A DNA stretch of 64,000 bases from CALABS01 sp050260775 (GTDB lineage Bacteria > Pseudomonadota > Alphaproteobacteria > Rhodospirillales > Magnetospirillaceae). Location: contig JBLNCP010000036.1 of the NCBI GenBank assembly GCA_050260775.1, positions 62,001 to 126,000 of the forward strand, read 5' to 3'. The position numbers and the translations under genes are program-made. How positions within the stretch are numbered: position 1 is the stretch's first letter; each line of letters starts with the position of its first letter. The notes under the pieces are model-generated. The model had not been told where the DNA came from. It made no database searches and saw only the letters and a program-made list of their open reading frames with translations. Of this stretch, positions 60,639-64,000 are shown piece after piece.

Positions 60639-61418
60639 CTATTCCCCCTTGAAGATGGGCCGGCGCTTCTCGCGGAAGGCCGCCAGGCCCTCGCGGTAGT
60701 CGGCCGTCGACAGGAAGTCGTAGCACTCGTCGAGCTCGGCCTCGGTCACCGGGGCGGCATCGTCCAGCCGCCGCAGGAAGCGCTTGTGCCAGCGGTTGGC
60801 GAGCGGCGCCCCGGCGGCGATGCGGCCGGCGGTCTTGAGTGCCTCTTCCTCGGCCACCTCGTCCTCGACCACGCGGTTGAGGAGCCGCTTCTGGAACGCC
60901 TCGTCGGCGTCGAACACCCGGGCTTCCAGCAGGATCTCGGTCGCCACGGCCGGACCGGCGACGCGGGCGATCGCCGCCAGCTCCGGGTACGCCATCACCA
61001 CCGAGATCTTGTTGATGGGAACGCCGAACTTGCCGGACTTGGCCGAGATGCGGATGTCGCAGCAGCAGGCGAGTTCCAGCCCGCCGCCGACGCAGGGGCC
61101 GAAGATCAGGGCGACGACCGGCTTGGGGCAGTCGCGCACCGCATCCAGCGCCCGGCGCATCACCGAATCGTAGGCCTTGGCCTGGTCGGCGTCGGCACGC
61201 AGGGTGTCGAACTCGTCGATGTCGGCGCCCGGGGCGAAGGCCTTGGTGCCGGCGCCCCTGAGGATCACCACGTTGACCGACGGATCGGCCGAGAGACGGT
61301 CGAAAGCCTGCGCCAGCCCCTGCCACATGGGAAGATTGAGCGCGTTCATGCGCTCCGGCCGGTTCAGCACCACGGTGGCGATTGCGCCGTCCTGTTTGAC
61401 CTCGATGACGTTCGACAT
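60639..61418 (-). CDS. Enoyl-CoA hydratase/isomerase family protein
   Basis: A 259-residue crotonase-fold enzyme. The oxyanion-hole segments are visible: APGADIDEF after the first strand, and GPCVGGGLELACCCDIRIS for the second Gly. The two catalytic glutamates of classic enoyl-CoA hydratase are not both evident, so it may be a different crotonase. ATG 61418 follows AAAGGGGTCGC. It is divergent from pyrE with 149 bases between. Confidence 0.86.
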   Translation of the reverse strand: MSNVIEVKQDGAIATVVLNRPERMNALNLPMWQGLAQAFDRLSADPSVNVVILRGAGTKAFAPGADIDEFDTLRADADQAKAYDSVMRRALDAVRDCPKPVVALIFGPCVGGGLELACCCDIRISAKSGKFGVPINKISVVMAYPELAAIARVAGPAVATEILLEARVFDADEAFQKRLLNRVVEDEVAEEEALKTAGRIAAGAPLANRWHKRFLRRLDDAAPVTEAELDECYDFLSTADYREGLAAFREKRRPIFKGE

Positions 61419-61567
61419 GCGACCCCTTTCTTGTTCGTCTTGCAGGAAACGGCGATTGTGCCTATACCCCCGGGAGCCGGCAACCGAACTGTCAGTCGAT
61501 GCCCTGGGGCCCCATCCGGGCATCGGACGGATCGGCGATCATCAACCTCGCAACGTAGGGCAGACCC

Positions 61568-62257
61568 ATGCAAACCGCTTCCAGAACCCCGGAACAGAAA
61601 CAGGCGGCCCTGACCACCGCCCGCATCCTGCTGGAGATCAAGGCGGTCAATTTCCGCCCCGAGGAGCCCTACACCCTGACCTCCGGCTGGGCGAGCCCGG
61701 TCTATGTCGACTGCCGCAAGGTCATCTCGTTCCCGCGCGCCCGCGCCAAGATCTCGGAGCTGTGCGCCAAGGCCATCCTGCGCGAGGTCGGCTACGAGTC
61801 GGTCGACGCCATCGCCGGCGGCGAGACTGCGGGCATCCCCTATGCCGCGTGGATCTCGGACAAGCTGATGCTGCCGATGCTCTACGTCCGCAAGAAGCCC
61901 AAGGGCTTCGGCCGCAACGCCCAGATCGAAGGCGACTTCAAGGCCGGCGACCGCATCGTGCTGGTGGAGGACCTGGCCTCCGACGGCGCCTCGAAGGTCA
62001 ACTTCGTCAACGCCATCCGCGAGGCCGGCGCGGTCATCAACCACACCTTCGTGGTGTTCTTCTACGGCGTGTTCCCCGGAGCCCTGAAGACCCTGCATGA
62101 AAGCGGCGTCGGCCTCGGCTACCTGTGCAACTGGTGGGACGTGCTGGAAGTGGCCGAGCAGGACGGCCTGTTCGACAAGCGCACCATCGACGAGGTCCGC
62201 AGCTTCCTGCACGACCCGGTGCAGTGGTCCAAGCTGCACGGCGGCCGCGGCGAGTAA
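61568..62257 (+). CDS. pyrE: Orotate phosphoribosyltransferase
   Basis: A 229-residue enzyme of pyrimidine synthesis, joining orotate to PRPP. Markers are YTLTSGWASPVYVDCRKVISFP, AIAGGETAGIPYAAW, YVRKKPKGFGRNAQIEG and the PRPP-binding IVLVEDLASDGASK. The Ser-Asp-Gly in the PRPP loop and the C-terminal HDP-QW extension mark the alphaproteobacterial form. A family-A repeat follows at 62262-62341. Confidence 0.95.
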   Translation: MQTASRTPEQKQAALTTARILLEIKAVNFRPEEPYTLTSGWASPVYVDCRKVISFPRARAKISELCAKAILREVGYESVDAIAGGETAGIPYAAWISDKLMLPMLYVRKKPKGFGRNAQIEGDFKAGDRIVLVEDLASDGASKVNFVNAIREAGAVINHTFVVFFYGVFPGALKTLHESGVGLGYLCNWWDVLEVAEQDGLFDKRTIDEVRSFLHDPVQWSKLHGGRGE

Positions 62258-62261
62258 CAAT

Positions 62262-62341
62262 CTGTCGTCCCGAGCGCAGCGAGGGATCTCGTACCGCAGA
62301 TGCACGAGATCCTTCGGTCGCTGCGCTCATCAGGATGACAG
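62262..62341. repeat. REP-like palindromic repeat (family A)
   Basis: CTGTCGTCCCGAGCGCAGCG at the left and CGCTCATCAGGATGACAG at the right, with inner GGATCTCGT/ACGAGATCC arms. It fills the space between convergent pyrE and the unknown gene. Confidence 0.7.
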
Positions 62342-62348
62342 CAATAAA

Positions 62349-63122
62349 CTAAAGCCCGCACGCCGCCAGGTGGACTAGGAACTGGCCGATGTGATGGTGC
62401 GGGTCCGAGCCGAACTCCTTGAGGAAGATCGCCTCGTCCTCGGGGGTGATTTCCGTCAGCGGGCGGAAGAGCGCCTGGAAGAAGGCGCAGAACTGATGCT
62501 CGCCGAACACCCGCGGCTCGTCATGGGAATCGTGCTCCTTCACCACGAAGGCGGACTGCCCCAGGCTGACCGTGGTCGGGGTGTACTGCATCAGCTTGAT
62601 GAACCAGTCCTTGCGGATGTCCCAGCGTTTGAACGACGCCGCGATGCGCACCAGGGTGTGCCACAGGATGCGCTTGGCCCGCATGTCCGAGTAGACGGCG
62701 TCCCAGGTGAACTCGTCTTCCAGCCGTTCGCGGAGGTCGCGCAGGATCATCTGGCATTGCTCGCCATAGATCTCGCCCTCGTCGCCCAGCACCAGATGGA
62801 TGAACGAAAAGACGTTGGGCAGGATCTCGCGATCCAGCACGCCGGTGTCGAACAGTTCGCTCAAGGGATGGACCACCAGCCGGCCGAAGGCGTTGTTCCG
62901 CTTCTGCTCGAGCTTCTCGGCCTCCACGATCTCCATCATCTCGCGGTAGGCCCGCCGGTAGAAATCATCTAAGCCCGGTGAAACCTTGAGAGCTTCGACG
63001 ATATCGCGGATGGCGTTCATTCCCGGCGGATGGTCGCGGTAAGCCCCGTCGGCGGCCTGGATCAGAGCATCCAAGACATGGTTGGTCGTCCGGCGAAGAA
63101 ATTTCGGCCCGCGCGTGCCCAT
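62349..63122 (-). CDS. Protein of unknown function (257 aa)
   Basis: A soluble, mostly helical protein with no signal peptide or membrane segment. Distinctive stretches are FGRLVVHPLSELFDTGVLDREILPNVFSFIHLVLGD, QCQMILRDLRERLEDEFTWDAVYSD and the His-rich end SDPHHHIGQFLVHLAACG. I recognise no family. ATG 63122 is preceded by a poor ribosome site (CCAGGGCGC). Codon use is like neighbours, so it is likely a real lineage gene. Confidence 0.7.
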   Translation of the reverse strand: MGTRGPKFLRRTTNHVLDALIQAADGAYRDHPPGMNAIRDIVEALKVSPGLDDFYRRAYREMMEIVEAEKLEQKRNNAFGRLVVHPLSELFDTGVLDREILPNVFSFIHLVLGDEGEIYGEQCQMILRDLRERLEDEFTWDAVYSDMRAKRILWHTLVRIAASFKRWDIRKDWFIKLMQYTPTTVSLGQSAFVVKEHDSHDEPRVFGEHQFCAFFQALFRPLTEITPEDEAIFLKEFGSDPHHHIGQFLVHLAACGL

Positions 63123-63207
63123 GCGCCCTGGTTCCCTTGGCAGTTCACAAACAATATACGGGGCACGGGCGCTTTTTTAAAGCCTTGGCGGCTTTTACTT
63201 TATGACG

Positions 63208-63906
63208 TCAATCCTGCAGCCAGTAACGCATCACCGCGGTCACGGCGTGCGGCTGTTCGATGGCCGACAGGTGGCCGCATTGCTCGACCACCACCAGCCG
63301 GGCGGCGGGGATCAGGTCCGCCATCTCCTCGGCGCGGTCGAGCGGGGTCGGATTGTCGTCGCGCCCGACCAGCACCAGGGTCGGACAGGCGATCCGGTTG
63401 AGGGCGGGTCGGGAATCGGGCCGGCGCATGATCGCAGTCTGCTGGCGCACGAAGGCATCCTTCCCCACGGCGGACGCCATGTCCTTGGCCAGGCCGCCGA
63501 CCCGCTCCAGCGCCAGGTGGTCGGGATGCACGAGCAGGGGCAGCATGCCGGGCATGATGCGCTCGAAGCCGCCGCTTTCGGCGATGGCCACCGCGTCCTT
63601 GCGCCGCTGGGTCTGCTCGGGAGCGTCGGGCCGCGCGGTGGTGTCCAGCAGTGCCAGCCGCTCGACCCGCTCGGGGGCGCGGCGCATGATCTCCATGGCC
63701 ACGTACCCGCCCATGGAGAGGCCGGCCAAGGCGAAGGTCGTCGGCGCGTTCGCCAGCACCCGCTCGGCCATGCCGGCCAGCGAATCGTCCTGGGTGAGGT
63801 CGGCCACCCGCACGTCCGCCAGTTCCGCGAGGCCGGCGCGCTGGTGCGCCCACAGGCGCTCGTCGTTGAGCAGGCCGGCCAACAGGATGAGCGTGGTGTC
63901 GGGCAT
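63208..63906 (-). CDS. Alpha/beta hydrolase
   Basis: A 232-residue alpha/beta-hydrolase-fold protein. It begins LILLAGLLNDERLWAHQ (oxyanion side), the nucleophile elbow is GLSMGGYVAMEI, the acid probably in LVGRDDNPTPLD, the His in EQCGHLSAIEQP. Group members include BioH-like esterases. ATG 63906 follows GGGGG, 10 bases after the stop of an isochorismatase-like gene, so both may be one transcript. Substrate not known. Confidence 0.85.
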   Translation of the reverse strand: MPDTTLILLAGLLNDERLWAHQRAGLAELADVRVADLTQDDSLAGMAERVLANAPTTFALAGLSMGGYVAMEIMRRAPERVERLALLDTTARPDAPEQTQRRKDAVAIAESGGFERIMPGMLPLLVHPDHLALERVGGLAKDMASAVGKDAFVRQQTAIMRRPDSRPALNRIACPTLVLVGRDDNPTPLDRAEEMADLIPAARLVVVEQCGHLSAIEQPHAVTAVMRYWLQD

Positions 63907-63916
63907 GGTCGTCCCC

Positions 63917-64000
63917 CTACTTGATCAGCCGCACCAGATCCTTGAATTCCGGGGTGCCGGCGCAATGGAGCCATTCGAACAGCACCATCTCGGTGGTCAC
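63917..64000 (-). CDS. C-terminal end of a probable isochorismatase-family hydrolase
   Basis: Only the last 27 residues are inside the window (TTEMVLFEWLHCAGTPEFKD, then LVRLIK and TAG). This ending is like that of cysteine hydrolases of the isochorismatase superfamily, where the TEMVLFEW-AGTPEFK motif is common. The active-site part lies beyond the edge. Confidence 0.5.
   Translation of the reverse strand: MTTEMVLFEWLHCAGTPEFKDLVRLIK

Noticed and set aside
63179..63197. AAAGCC/GGCTTT hairpin as terminator
   Set aside because: The T-tract suits the plus strand only, while both flanking genes are on the minus strand.

Overview
The window is GC-rich (roughly two thirds G+C), gene-dense chromosomal DNA of an alphaproteobacterium, most likely a member of the Rhodospirillales close to Magnetospirillum or Rhodospirillum. 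This rests on gene order and family membership, not on a database match. The clues are a COQ9-type ubiquinone gene near and divergent from rpsU, a proton-pumping transhydrogenase split into three genes (pntAA-pntAB-pntB), chemoreceptors with NIT-type sensor regions, hemerythrin domains and a cofactor-rich redox gene set. No rRNA, tRNA, CRISPR array, insertion sequence or prophage is visible.

Layout. 1-2.6 kb: start of a chemoreceptor, rpsU, def, COQ9 and a small DUF2795 protein. 2.6-5.6 kb: pnt operon. 6-12 kb: DUF3108 periplasmic protein, ABC1 kinase, oligoendopeptidase F and acyl-CoA synthetase. 12.6-15.2 kb: a multidomain class III nucleotide cyclase and a hemerythrin with altered ligands. 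15.3-23.6 kb: accessory metabolism (alpha/beta hydrolase, semialdehyde dehydrogenase, LuxR-type regulator, DapA-like aldolase, glycerate kinase, AEC carrier, flavoprotein). 23.6-27.1 kb: a two-gene operon joining a metallo-beta-lactamase/cyclic-nucleotide-binding/hemerythrin protein to a periplasmic sulfurtransferase. 27.4-30.8 kb: small membrane protein and an FTR1 iron-uptake operon behind a Fur-like dyad. 30.9-34.8 kb: glycogen genes glk, glgA and glgC. 34.9-39.5 kb: fabD-fabG-acpP-fabF-mltG. 39.6-42 kb: rpsF-rpsR-DUF2232-rplI. 42.4-52.9 kb: cyclopropane synthase-like enzyme, dnaB, alr, mlaE-mlaF, radA, cvpA, purF and an SDR. 53-56 kb: two tandem paralogues of unknown function followed by a macrodomain protein. 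56-64 kb: chemoreceptor with a PilZ-like tail, serine protease/ELM1-like pair, enoyl-CoA hydratase, pyrE, an unknown protein and a hydrolase pair.

Most of the window is housekeeping: lipid synthesis, ribosome, replication and repair, purine and pyrimidine synthesis, redox coupling and glycogen. The less understood parts are signalling or stress modules: the cyclase at 12.6 kb, the MBL-CNB-hemerythrin protein, the tandem paralogue-macrodomain cluster and the PilZ-tailed chemoreceptor. Intergenic spaces carry several families of palindromic repeats. The most striking arrangement is a small GIY-YIG nuclease gene lying exactly between two copies of one such repeat, between dnaB and alr.
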